A program made the position numbers and the translations under genes. 64,000 nt of DNA from Piscicola geometra (lineage: Eukaryota; Annelida; Clitellata; Hirudinida; Piscicolidae), in NCBI GenBank assembly GCA_943735955.1, contig OX030967.1, forward strand, positions 7,475,558 to 7,539,557. The letters run 5' to 3'. Shown in pieces: positions 12,015-24,440 of the stretch. The notes beneath the pieces are model-generated. The model was not told where the DNA came from. It was given only the letters and a program-made list of their open reading frames with translations, and did no database searches. The stretch's first letter is position 1; each line of letters opens with the position of its first letter.

Positions 12015-14660
12015 TCGTCTTCACCGTCTTCATCGTCTTCACCGTCTTCATCGTCTTCATCGTCTTCACCGTCTTCATCGTCTTCATCGTTCGTCTTCAC
12101 CGTCTTCATCGTCTTCACCGTCTTCATCGTCTTTACCGTCTTCACCGTCTTCACCGTCTTCATCGTTCGTCTTCATCGTCTTCATCGTCTTCACCGTCTT
12201 CATCGTCTTCACCGTCTTCATCGTCTTCACCGTCTTCATCGTTCGTCTTCACCGTCTTCATCGTCTTCATCGTCTTTACCGTCTTCACCGTCTTCACCGT
12301 CTTCACCGTCTTCACCGTCTTCACCGTCTTCACCGTCTTCACCGTCTTCACCGTCTTCACCGTCTTCATCGTCTTCATCGTCTTCATCGTTTTCACCGTC
12401 TTCACCGTCTTCACCGTCTTCATCGTCTTCATCGTCTTCACCGTCTTCATCGTCTTCATCGTTCGTCTTCACCGTCTTCACCGTCTTCATCGTCTTCACC
12501 GTCTTCATCGTCTTCACCGTCTTCATCGTCTTCATCGTCTTCACCGTCTTCATCGTCTTCACCGTCTTCACCGTCTTTACCGTCTTCACCGTCTTCATCG
12601 TTCGTCTTCACCGTCTTCATCGTCTTCACCGTCTTCATCGTCTTCACCGTTCGTCTTCATCGTCTTCATCGTCTTCACCGTCTTCATCGTCTTCACCGTC
12701 TTCACCGTCTTCACCGTCTTCACCGTCTTCACCGTCTTCATCGTCTTCTTCGTCTTCATCGTTTTCACCGTCTTCACCGTCTTCACCGTCTTCATCGTCT
12801 TCATCGTCTTCACTGTCTTCATCGTCTTCATCGTTCGTCTTCACCGTCTTCACCGTCTTCATCGTCTTCACCGTCTTCATCGTCTTCACCGTCTTCATCG
12901 TCTTCATCGTCTTCACCGTCTTCATCGTCTTCACCGTCTTCACCGTCTTCACCGTCTTCATCGTTCGTCTTCACCGTCTTCATCGTCTTCACCGTCTTCA
13001 TCGTCTTCACCGTCTTCACCGTCATCATCGTTCGTCTTCACCGTCTTCATCGTCTTCATCGTTCGTCTTCACCGTCTTCACCGTCTTCATCGTCTTCACC
13101 GTCTTCATCGTCTTCACCGTCTTCATCGTCTTCATCGTCTTCACCGTCTTCATCGTCTTCATCGTTCGTCTTCACCGTCTTCATCGTCTTCATCGTCTTC
13201 ACCGTCTTCATCGTCTTCACCGTCTTCATCGTCTTTACCGTCTTCACCGTCTTCACCGTCTTCACCGTCTTCACCGTCTTCACCGTCTTCACCGTCTTCA
13301 TCGTTCGTCTTCATCGTCTTCATCGTCTTCACCGTCTTCATCGTCTTCACCGTCTTCATCGTCTTCACCGTCTTCATCGTCTTCACCGTCTTCATCGTCT
13401 TCACCGTCTTCATCGTCTTCACCGTCTTCATCGTCTTCACCGTCTTCATCGTCTTCACCGTCTTCATCGTTCGTCTTCACCGTCTTCACAATCTTCATCG
13501 TCTTCACCGTCTTCATCGTCTTCACCGTCTTCATCGTCTTCACCGTCTTCATCGTCTTCACCGTCTTCATCGTCTTCACCGTCTTCATCGTTCGTCTTCA
13601 CCGTCTTCACAATCTTCATCGTCTTCACCGTCTTCATCGTCTTCACCGTCTTCATCGTCTTCACCGTCTTCATCGTCTTCACCGTCTCCATCGTCTTCAT
13701 CGTTCGTCTTCACCGTCTTCATCGTCTTCATCGTCTTCACCGTCTTCACCGTCTTCACCGTCTTCACCGTCTTCATCGTTCGTCTTCACCGTCTTCATCG
13801 TCTTCACCGTCTTCATCGTCTTCACCGTCTTCACCGTCTTCATCGTTCGTCTTCACCGTCTTCATCGTCTTCATCGTTCGTCTTCACCGTCTTCACCGTC
13901 TTCATCGTCTTCACCGTCTTCATCGTCTTCACCGTCTTCATCGTCTTCATCGTCTTCACCGTCTTCATCGTCTTCATCGTTCGTCTTCACCGTCTTCATC
14001 GTCTTCACCGTCTTCATCGTCTTCATCGTCTTCACCGTCTTCACCGTCTTCACCGTTTTCACTGTCTTCACCGTCTTCATCGTCTTCTTCGTCTTCATCG
14101 TTTTCACCGTCTTCACCGTCTTCACCGTCTTCATCGTCTTCATCGTCTTCACCGTCTTCATCGTCTTCATCGTTCGTCTTCACCGTCTTCACCGTCTTCA
14201 TCGTCTTCACCGTCTTCATCGTCTTCACCGTCTTCATCGTCTTCATCGTTTTCACCGTCTTCATCGTCTTCACCGTCTTCACCGTCTTTACCGTCTTCAC
14301 CGTCTTCATCGTTTGTCTTCACCGTCTTCATCGTCTTCACCGTCTTCATCGTCTTCACCGTTCGTCTTCATCGTCTTCATCGTCTTCACCGTCTTCACCG
14401 TCTTCACCGTCTTCACTGTCTTCACCGTCTTCATCGTCTTCTTCGTCTTCATCGTTTTCACCGTCTTCACCGTCTTCACCGTCTTCATCGTCTTCATCGT
14501 CTTCACCGTCTTCATCGTCTTCATCGTTCGTCTTCACCGTCTTCACCGTCTTCATCGTCTTCACCGTCTTCATCGTCTTCACCGTCTTCATCGTCTTCAT
14601 CGTCTTCACCGTCTTCATCGTCTTCACCGTCTTCACCGTCTTCATCGTTCGTCTTCACCG
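11413..14660 (+). repeat. 3.25-kb segmental copy D1
   Basis: This stretch aligns to 18264-21511 at 6,851 bp. Markers are CACAATC at 11548, 11682, 13487 and 13608 (partners 18399, 18533, 20338, 20459), CTCCATCG near 13685 (partner 20536) and CACTG at 14060 and 14414 (partners 20911, 21265). Breaks from 11659 to 14521 all have partners at the same offset. Only a few base differences were noticed. After about 14660 an extra CAC/CAT pair changes the register of HOR blocks. Confidence 0.86.
13974..14645 (+). repeat. 354-bp HOR pair
   Basis: CACTG is at 14060 and 14414, 354 bp apart, with breaks at 14170, 14309, 14358, 14524 and 14645. The first marker is preceded by CGTTTTCACTG, whereas its 6,851-bp partner at 20911 has CGTCTTCACTG. 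This is one of the few differences between those copies. Confidence 0.82.
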
Positions 14661-15226
14661 TCTTCATCGTCTTCACCGTCTTCATCGTCTTCACCGTCTT
14701 CATCGTCTTCACCGTCTTCACCGTCTTCATCGTTCGTCTTCACCGTCTTCATCGTCTTCATCGTTTGTCTTCACCGTCTTCACCGTCTTCATCGTCTTCA
14801 CCGTCTTCATCGTCTTCACCGTCTTCACCGTCTTCATCGTTCGTCTTCACCGTCTTCATCGTCTTCATCGTTCGTCTTCACCGTCTTCACCGTCTTCATC
14901 GTCTTCACCGTCTTCATCGTCTTCACCGTCTTCACCGTCTTCACCGTCTTCACCGTCTTCACCGTCTTCACCGTCTTCACCGTCTTCACCGTCTTCATCG
15001 TCTTCATCGTCTTCATCGTTTTCACCGTCTTCACCGTCTTCACCGTCTTCATCGTCTTCATCGTCTTCACCGTCTTCATCGTCTTCATCGTTCGTCTTCA
15101 CCGTCTTCACCGTCTTCATCGTCTTCACCGTCTTCATCGTCTTCACCGTCTTCATCGTCTTCATCGTTTTCACCGTCTTCATCGTCTTCACCGTCTTCAC
15201 CGTCTTTACCGTCTTCACCGTCTTCA

Positions 15227-15917
15227 TCGTTCGTCTTCACCGTCTTCATCGTCTTCACCGTTTTCATCGTCTTCACCGTTCGTCTTCATCGTCTTCATCG
15301 TCTTCACCGTCTTCACCGTCTTCACCGTCTTCACTGTCTTCACCGTCTTCATCGTCTTCTTCGTCTTCATCGTTTTCACCGTCTTCACCGTCTTCACCGT
15401 CTTCATCGTCTTCATCGTCTTCACCGTCTTCATCGTCTTCATCGTTCGTCTTCACCGTCTTCACCGTCTTCATCGTCTTCACCGTCTTCATCGTCTTCAC
15501 CGTCTTCATCGTCTTAATCGTTTTCACCGTCTTCATCGTCTTCACCGTCTTCACCGTCTTTACCGTCTTCACCGTCTTCATCGTTCGTCTTCACCGTCTT
15601 CATCGTCTTCACCGTCTTCATCGTCTTCACCGTTCGTCTTCATCGTCTTCATCGTCTTCACCGTCTTCACCGTCTTCACCGTCTTCACTGTCTTCACCGT
15701 CTTCATCGTCTTCTTCGTCTTCATGGTTTTCACCGTCTTCACCGTCTTCACCGTCTTCATCGTCTTCATCGTCTTCACCGTCTTCATCGTCTTCATCGTT
15801 TGTCTTCACCGTCTTCACCGTCTTCATCGTCTTCACCGTCTTCATCGTCTTCACCGTCTTCATCGTCTTCATCGTCTTCACCGTCTTCATCGTCTTCACC
15901 GTCTTCACCGTCTTCAT
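15227..15917 (+). repeat. 354-bp HOR pair
   Basis: CACTG is at 15332 and 15686, 354 bp apart. Breaks lie at 15227, 15276, 15442, 15581, 15630, 15796 and 15917. The first unit has an unusual CTTAATCG at 15513, which puts a TAA on the + strand. The second carries CATGG at 15722. Confidence 0.82.
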
Positions 15918-18239
15918 CGTTCGTCTTCACCGTCTTCATCGTCTTCACCGTCTTCATCGTCTTCACTGTCTTCACCGTCTTCATCGTTCGTCTTCACCGT
16001 CTTCATCGTCTTCATCGTTTGTCTTCACCGTCTTCACCGTCTTCATCGTCTTCACCGTCTTCATCGTCTTCACCGTCTTCATCGTCTTCATCGTCTTCAC
16101 CGTCTTCATCGTCTTCATCGTTCGTCTTCACCGTCTTCATCGTCTTCACCGTCTTCATCGTCTTCACCGTCTTCACCGTCTTCATCGTTCGTCTTCACCG
16201 TCTTCATCGTCTTCATCGTTCGTCTTCACCGTCTTCACCGTCTTCATCGTCTTCACCGTCTTCATCGTCTTCACCGTCTTCACCGTCTTCACCGTCTTCA
16301 CCGTCTTCACCGTCTTCACCGTCTTCACCGTCTTCACCGTCTTCATCGTCTTCATCGTCTTCATCGTTTTCACCGTCTTCACCGTCTTCACCGTCTTCAT
16401 CGTCTTCATCGTCTTCACCGTCTTCATCGTCTTCATCGTTCGTCTTCACCGTCTTCACCGTCTTCATCGTCTTCACCGTCTTCATCGTCTTCACCGTCTT
16501 CATCGTCTTCATCGATTTCACCGTCTTCATCGTCTTCACCGTCTTCACCGTCTTTACCGTCTTCACCGTCTTCATCGTTCGTCTTCACCGTCTTCATCGT
16601 CTTCACCGTCTTCATCGTCTTCACCGTTCGTCTTCATCGTCTTCATCGTCTTCACCGTCTTCACCGTCTTCACCGTCTTCACTGTCTTCACCGTCTTCAT
16701 CGTCTTCTTCGTCTTCATCGTTTTCACCGTCTTCACCGTCTTCATCGTCTTCATCGTCTTCACCGTCTTCATCGTCTTCATCGTTCGTCTTCACCGTCTT
16801 CACCGTCTTCATCGTCTTCACCGTCTTCATCGTCTTCACCGTCTTCATCGTCTTCATCGTTTTCACCGTCTTCATCGTCTTCACCGTCTTCACCGTCTTT
16901 ACCGTCTTCACCGTCTTCATCGTTTGTCTTCACCGTCTTCATCGTCTTCACCGTCTTCATCGTCTTCACCGTTCGTCTTCATCGTCTTCATCGTCTTCAC
17001 CGTCTTCACCGTCTTCACCGTCTTCACTGTCTTCACCGTCTTCATCGTCTTCTTCGTCTTCATCGTTTTCACCGTCTTCACCGTCTTCACCGTCTTCATC
17101 GTCTTCATCGTCTTCACCGTCTTCATCGTCTTCATCGTTCGTCTTCACCGTCTTCACCGTCTTCATCGTCTTCACCGTCTTCATCGTCTTCACCGTCTTC
17201 ATCGTCTTCATCGTCTTCACCGTCTTCATCGTCTTCACCGTCTTCACCGTCTTCATCGTTCGTCTTCACCGTCTTCATCGTCTTCACCGTCTTCATCGTC
17301 TTCACCGTCTTCACCGTCTTCATCGTTCGTCTTCACCGTCTTCATCGTCTTCATCGTTTGTCTTCACCGTCTTCACCGTCTTCATCGTCTTCACCGTCTT
17401 CATCGTCTTCACCGTCTTCATCGTCTTCATCGTCTTCACCGTCTTCATCGTCTTCATCGTTCGTCTTCACCGTCTTCATCGTCTTCATCGTCTTCACCGT
17501 CTTCATCGTCTTCACCGTCTTCATCGTCTTTACCGTCTTCACCGTCTTCACCGTCTTCACCGTCTTCACCGTCTTCACCGTCTTCACCGTCTTCACCGTC
17601 TTCATCGTTCGTCTTCATCGTCTTCATCGTCTTCACCGTCTTCATCGTCTTCACCGTCTTCATCGTCTTCACCGTCTTCATCGTCTTCACCGTCTTCATC
17701 GTCTTCACCGTCTTCATCGTCTTCACCGTCTTCATCGTCTTCACCGTCTTCATCGTTCGTCTTCACCGTCTTCACAATCTTCATCGTCTTCACCGTCTTC
17801 ATCGTCTTCACCGTCTTCATCGTCTTCACCGTCTTCATCGTCTTCACCGTCTTCATCGTCTTCACCGTCTTCATCGTTCGTCTTCATCGTTCGTCTTCAC
17901 CGTCTTCACAATCTTCATCGTCTTCACCGTCTTCATCGTCTTCACCGTCTTCATCGTCTTCACCGTCTTCATCGTCTTCACCGTCTTCATCGTCTTCACC
18001 GTCTTCATCGTCTTCACCGTCTTCATCGTCTTCATCGTTCGTCTTCACCGTCTTCATCGTCTTCATCGTCTTCACCGTCTTCACGGTCTTCACCGTCTTC
18101 ACCGTCTTCATCGTTCGTCTTCACCGTCTTCATCGTCTTCACCGTCTTCATCGTCTTCACCGTCTTCACCGTCTTCATCGTTCGTCTTCACCGTCTTCAT
18201 CGTCTTCATCGTTCGTCTTCACCGTCTTCACCGTCTTCA
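15645..18239 (+). repeat. 2.6-kb segmental copy C2
   Basis: This is the partner of 9420-12014. The same mutation set is present at the same spacing. Small differences are whole nine-mers, for example one fewer in the unit ending near 16781, plus a CACTG near 15964. The match ends near 18239, where a run of CAC units replaces the expected CATCG, and the 626-bp duplication begins its second copy. Confidence 0.86.
16575..17256 (+). repeat. 354-type HOR pair, 345-bp spacing
   Basis: CACTG is at 16680 and 17025, 345 bp apart, one nine-mer less than 354. The missing nine-mer is in the CAC run after CGTTTTCACC. Breaks lie at 16575, 16624, 16781, 16920, 16969, 17135 and 17256. Confidence 0.8.
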
Positions 18240-18851
18240 CCGTCTTCACCGTCTTCACCGTCTTCATCGTTCGTCTTCACCGTCTTCATCGTCTTCACCG
18301 TCTTCATCGTCTTCACCGTCTTCATCGTCTTCACCGTCTTCATCGTCTTCACCGTCTTCATCGTCTTCACCGTCTTCATCGTTCGTCTTCACCGTCTTCA
18401 CAATCTTCATCGTCTTCACCGTCTTCATCGTCTTCACCGTCTTCATCGTCTTCACCGTCTTCATCGTCTTCACCGTCTTCATCGTCTTCACCGTCTTCAT
18501 CGTTCGTCTTCATCGTTCGTCTTCACCGTCTTCACAATCTTCATCGTCTTCACCGTCTTCATCGTCTTCACCGTCTTCATCGTCTTCACCGTCTTCATCG
18601 TCTTCACCGTCTTCATCGTCTTCACCGTCTTCATCGTCTTCACCGTCTTCATCGTCTTCATCGTTCGTCTTCACCGTCTTCATCGTCTTCATCGTCTTCA
18701 CCGTCTTCACGGTCTTCACCGTCTTCACCGTCTTCATCGTTCGTCTTCACCGTCTTCATCGTCTTCACCGTCTTCATCGTCTTCACCGTCTTCACCGTCT
18801 TCATCGTTCGTCTTCACCGTCTTCATCGTCTTCATCGTTCGTCTTCACCGT
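17600..18851 (+). repeat. 626-bp tandem duplication
   Basis: CACAATC pairs at 17773/17907 and 18399/18533 and CACGG at 18082/18708 are each 626 bp apart, as are the breaks at 17884/18510 and 18111/18737. The left end is blurred by an alternating CAC/CAT tract. This insertion accounts exactly for the change in segmental offset from 6,225 to 6,851 bp. Confidence 0.86.
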
Positions 18852-21511
18852 CTTCACCGTCTTCATCGTCTTCACCGTCTTCATCGTCTTCACCGTCTTC
18901 ATCGTCTTCATCGTCTTCACCGTCTTCATCGTCTTCATCGTTCGTCTTCACCGTCTTCATCGTCTTCACCGTCTTCATCGTCTTTACCGTCTTCACCGTC
19001 TTCACCGTCTTCATCGTTCGTCTTCATCGTCTTCATCGTCTTCACCGTCTTCATCGTCTTCACCGTCTTCATCGTCTTCACCGTCTTCATCGTTCGTCTT
19101 CACCGTCTTCATCGTCTTCATCGTCTTTACCGTCTTCACCGTCTTCACCGTCTTCACCGTCTTCACCGTCTTCACCGTCTTCACCGTCTTCACCGTCTTC
19201 ACCGTCTTCACCGTCTTCATCGTCTTCATCGTCTTCATCGTTTTCACCGTCTTCACCGTCTTCACCGTCTTCATCGTCTTCATCGTCTTCACCGTCTTCA
19301 TCGTCTTCATCGTTCGTCTTCACCGTCTTCACCGTCTTCAATGTCTTCACCGTCTTCATCGTCTTCACCGTCTTCATCGTCTTCATCGTCTTCACCGTCT
19401 TCATCGTCTTCACCGTCTTCACCGTCTTTACCGTCTTCACCGTCTTCATCGTTCGTCTTCACCGTCTTCATCGTCTTCACCGTCTTCATCGTCTTCACCG
19501 TTCGTCTTCATCGTCTTCATCGTCTTCACCGTCTTCATCGTCTTCACCGTCTTCACCGTCTTCACCGTCTTCACCGTCTTCACCGTCTTCATCGTCTTCT
19601 TCGTCTTCATCGTTTTCACCGTCTTCACCGTCTTCACCGTCTTCATCGTCTTCATCGTCTTCACTGTCTTCATCGTCTTCATCGTTCGTCTTCACCGTCT
19701 TCACCGTCTTCATCGTCTTCACCGTCTTCATCGTCTTCACCGTCTTCATCGTCTTCATCGTCTTCACCGTCTTCATCGTCTTCACCGTCTTCACCGTCTT
19801 CACCGTCTTCATCGTTCGTCTTCACCGTCTTCATCGTCTTCACCGTCTTCATCGTCTTCACCGTCTTCACCGTCATCATCGTTCGTCTTCACCGTCTTCA
19901 TCGTCTTCATCGTTCGTCTTCACCGTCTTCACCGTCTTCATCGTCTTCACCGTCTTCATCGTCTTCACCGTCTTCATCGTCTTCATCGTCTTCACCGTCT
20001 TCATCGTCTTCATCGTTCGTCTTCACCGTCTTCATCGTCTTCATCGTCTTCACCGTCTTCATCGTCTTCACCGTCTTCATCGTCTTTACCGTCTTCACCG
20101 TCTTCACCGTCTTCACCGTCTTCACCGTCTTCACCGTCTTCACCGTCTTCATCGTTCGTCTTCATCGTCTTCATCGTCTTCACCGTCTTCATCGTCTTCA
20201 CCGTCTTCATCGTCTTCACCGTCTTCATCGTCTTCACCGTCTTCATCGTCTTCACCGTCTTCATCGTCTTCACCGTCTTCATCGTCTTCACCGTCTTCAT
20301 CGTCTTCACCGTCTTCATCGTTCGTCTTCACCGTCTTCACAATCTTCATCGTCTTCACCGTCTTCATCGTCTTCACCGTCTTCATCGTCTTCACCGTCTT
20401 CATCGTCTTCACCGTCTTCATCGTCTTCACCGTCTTCATCGTTCGTCTTCACCGTCTTCACAATCTTCATCGTCTTCACCGTCTTCATCGTCTTCACCGT
20501 CTTCATCGTCTTCACCGTCTTCATCGTCTTCACCGTCTCCATCGTCTTCATCGTTCGTCTTCACCGTCTTCATCGTCTTCATCGTCTTCACCGTCTTCAC
20601 CGTCTTCACCGTCTTCACCGTCTTCATCGTTCGTCTTCACCGTCTTCATCGTCTTCACCGTCTTCATCGTCTTCACCGTCTTCACCGTCTTCATCGTTCG
20701 TCTTCACCGTCTTCATCGTCTTCATCGTTCGTCTTCACCGTCTTCACCGTCTTCATCGTCTTCACCGTCTTCATCGTCTTCACCGTCTTCATCGTCTTCA
20801 TCGTCTTCACCGTCTTCATCGTCTTCATCGTTCGTCTTCACCGTCTTCATCGTCTTCACCGTCTTCATCGTCTTCATCGTCTTCACCGTCTTCACCGTCT
20901 TCACCGTCTTCACTGTCTTCACCGTCTTCATCGTCTTCTTCGTCTTCATCGTTTTCACCGTCTTCACCGTCTTCACCGTCTTCATCGTCTTCATCGTCTT
21001 CACCGTCTTCATCGTCTTCATCGTTCGTCTTCACCGTCTTCACCGTCTTCATCGTCTTCACCGTCTTCATCGTCTTCACCGTCTTCATCGTCTTCATCGT
21101 TTTCACCGTCTTCATCGTCTTCACCGTCTTCACCGTCTTTACCGTCTTCACCGTCTTCATCGTTTGTCTTCACCGTCTTCATCGTCTTCACCGTCTTCAT
21201 CGTCTTCACCGTTCGTCTTCATCGTCTTCATCGTCTTCACCGTCTTCACCGTCTTCACCGTCTTCACTGTCTTCACCGTCTTCATCGTCTTCTTCGTCTT
21301 CATCGTTTTCACCGTCTTCACCGTCTTCACCGTCTTCATCGTCTTCATCGTCTTCACCGTCTTCATCGTCTTCATCGTTCGTCTTCACCGTCTTCACCGT
21401 CTTCATCGTCTTCACCGTCTTCATCGTCTTCACCGTCTTCATCGTCTTCATCGTCTTCACCGTCTTCATCGTCTTCACCGTCTTCACCGTCTTCATCGTT
21501 CGTCTTCACCG
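18264..21511 (+). repeat. 3.25-kb segmental copy D2
   Basis: This is the partner of 11413-14660. Private differences include CAATG at 19340, where D1 has CATCG, and GTCTTCACTG at about 20908, where D1 has GTTTTCACTG. It is also the left part of a 3.6-kb tandem unit that repeats from 22124. Confidence 0.86.
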
Positions 21512-24440
21512 TCTTCATCGTCTTCACCGTCTTCATCGTCTTCACCGTCTTCACCGTCTTCATCGTTCGTCTTCACCGTCTTCATCGTCTTCATCGTTTG
21601 TCTTCACCGTCTTCACCGTCTTCATCGTCTTCACCGTCTTCATCGTCTTCACCGTCTTCATCGTCTTCATCGTCTTCACCGTCTTCATCGTCTTCATCGT
21701 TCGTCTTCACCGTCTTCATCGTCTTCATCGTCTTCACCGTCTTCATCGTCTTCACCGTCTTCATCGTCTTTACCGTCTTCACCGTCTTCACCGTCTTCAC
21801 CGTCTTCACCGTCTTCACCGTCTTCATCGTTCGTCTTCATCGTCTTCATCGTCTTCACCGTCTTCATCGTCTTCACCGTCTTCATCGTCTTCACCGTCTT
21901 CATCGTCTTCACCGTCTTCATCGTCTTCACCGTCTTCATCGTCTTCACCGTCTTCATCGTCTTCACCGTCTTCATCGTCTTCACCGTCTTCATCGTTCGT
22001 CTTCACCGTCTTCACAATCTTCATCGTCTTCACCGTCTTCATCGTCTTCACCGTCTTCATCGTCTTCACCGTCTTCATCGTCTTCACCGTCTTCATCGTC
22101 TTCACCGTCTTCATCGTTCGTCTTCATCGTTCGTCTTCACCGTCTTCACAATCTTCATCGTCTTCACCGTCTTCATCGTCTTCACCGTCTTCATCGTCTT
22201 CACCGTCTTCATCGTCTTCACCGTCTTCATCGTCTTCACCGTCTTCATCGTCTTCACCGTCTTCATCGTCTTCATCGTTCGTCTTCACCGTCTTCATCGT
22301 CTTCATCGTCTTCACCGTCTTCACGGTCTTCACCGTCTTCACCGTCTTCATCGTTCGTCTTCACCGTCTTCATCGTCTTCACCGTCTTCATCGTCTTCAC
22401 CGTCTTCACCGTCTTCATCGTTCGTCTTCACCGTCTTCATCGTCTTCATCGTTCGTCTTCACCGTCTTCACCGTCTTCATCGTCTTCACCGTCTTCATCG
22501 TCTTCACCGTCTTCATCGTCTTCATCGTCTTCACCGTCTTCATCGTCTTCATCGTTCGTCTTCACCGTCTTCATCGTCTTCACCGTCTTCATCGTCTTTA
22601 CCGTCTTCACCGTCTTCACCGTCTTCATCGTTCGTCTTCATCGTCTTCATCGTCTTCACCGTCTTCATCGTCTTCACCGTCTTCATCGTCTTCACCGTCT
22701 TCATCGTTCGTCTTCACCGTCTTCATCGTCTTCATCGTCTTTACCGTCTTCACCGTCTTCACCGTCTTCACCGTCTTCACCGTCTTCACCGTCTTCACCG
22801 TCTTCACCGTCTTCACCGTCTTCACCGTCTTCATCGTCTTCATCGTCTTCATCGTTTTCACCGTCTTCACCGTCTTCACCGTCTTCATCGTCTTCATCGT
22901 CTTCACCGTCTTCATCGTCTTCATCGTTCGTCTTCACCGTCTTCACCGTCTTCATCGTCTTCACCGTCTTCATCGTCTTCACCGTCTTCATCGTCTTCAT
23001 CGTCTTCACCGTCTTCATCGTCTTCACCGTCTTCACCGTCTTTACCGTCTTCACCGTCTTCATCGTTCGTCTTCACCGTCTTCATCGTCTTCACCGTCTT
23101 CATCGTCTTCACCGTTCGTCTTCATCGTCTTCATCGTCTTCACCGTCTTCATCGTCTTCACCGTCTTCACCGTCTTCACCGTCTTCACCGTCTTCACCGT
23201 CTTCACCGTCTTCATCGTCTTCTTCGTCTTCATCGTTTTCACCGTCTTCACCGTCTTCACCGTCTTCATCGTCTTCATCGTCTTCACTGTCTTCATCGTC
23301 TTCATCGTTCGTCTTCACCGTCTTCACCGTCTTCATCGTCTTCACCGTCTTCATCGTCTTCACCGTCTTCATCGTCTTCATCGTCTTCACCGTCTTCATC
23401 GTCTTCACCGTCTTCACCGTCTTCACCGTCTTCATCGTTCGTCTTCACCGTCTTCATCGTCTTCACCGTCTTCATCGTCTTCACCGTCTTCACCGTCATC
23501 ATCGTTCGTCTTCACCGTCTTCATCGTCTTCATCGTTCGTCTTCACCGTCTTCACCGTCTTCATCGTCTTCACCGTCTTCATCGTCTTCACCGTCTTCAT
23601 CGTCTTCATCGTCTTCACCGTCTTCATCGTCTTCATCGTTCGTCTTCACCGTCTTCATCGTCTTCATCGTCTTCACCGTCTTCATCGTCTTCACCGTCTT
23701 CATCGTCTTTACCGTCTTCACCGTCTTCACCGTCTTCACCGTCTTCACCGTCTTCACCGTCTTCACCGTCTTCATCGTTCGTCTTCATCGTCTTCATCGT
23801 CTTCACCGTCTTCATCGTCTTCACCGTCTTCATCGTCTTCACCGTCTTCATCGTCTTCACCGTCTTCATCGTCTTCACCGTCTTCATCGTCTTCACCGTC
23901 TTCATCGTTCGTCTTCACCGTCTTCACAATCTTCATCGTCTTCACCGTCTTCATCGTCTTCACCGTCTTCATCGTCTTCACCGTCTTCATCGTCTTCACC
24001 GTCTTCATCGTCTTCACCGTCTTCATCGTTCGTCTTCACCGTCTTCACAATCTTCATCGTCTTCACCGTCTTCATCGTCTTCACCGTCTTCATCGTCTTC
24101 ACCGTCTTCATCGTCTTCACCGTCTCCATCGTCTTCATCGTTCGTCTTCACCGTCTTCATCGTCTTCATCGTCTTCACCGTCTTCACCGTCTTCACCGTC
24201 TTCACCGTCTTCATCGTTCGTCTTCACCGTCTTCATCGTCTTCACCGTCTTCATCGTCTTCACCGTCTTCACCGTCTTCATCGTTCGTCTTCACCGTCTT
24301 CATCGTCTTCATCGTTCGTCTTCACCGTCTTCACCGTCTTCATCGTCTTCACCGTCTTCATCGTCTTCACCGTCTTCATCGTCTTCATCGTCTTCACCGT
24401 CTTCATCGTCTTCATCGTTCGTCTTCACCGTCTTCATCGT
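18510..24440 (+). repeat. 3.6-kb tandem HOR (one full, one partial unit)
   Basis: Unit 1 is 18510-22123 and unit 2 begins at 22124; the first offset is 3,614 bp (CACAATC 18533/22147). It later becomes 3,623 and then 3,587 as nine-mers are gained or lost, for example CTCC at 20536/24123. Unit 1 also aligns to D1 at 11659 onward, so three related units are present. Unit 2 loses alignment after about 24440. The second half of unit 1 (21157-22351) matches 16917-18111 at 4,240 bp, which shows further nesting. Confidence 0.8.
20825..21496 (+). repeat. 354-bp HOR pair, rightmost in the window
   Basis: CACTG is at 20911 and 21265, 354 bp apart, with breaks at 21021, 21160, 21209, 21375 and 21496. 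This is the last place the CACTG plus CTTCTTCG signature is seen; later CTTCTTCG units (for example near 23221) lack it. Confidence 0.82.
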
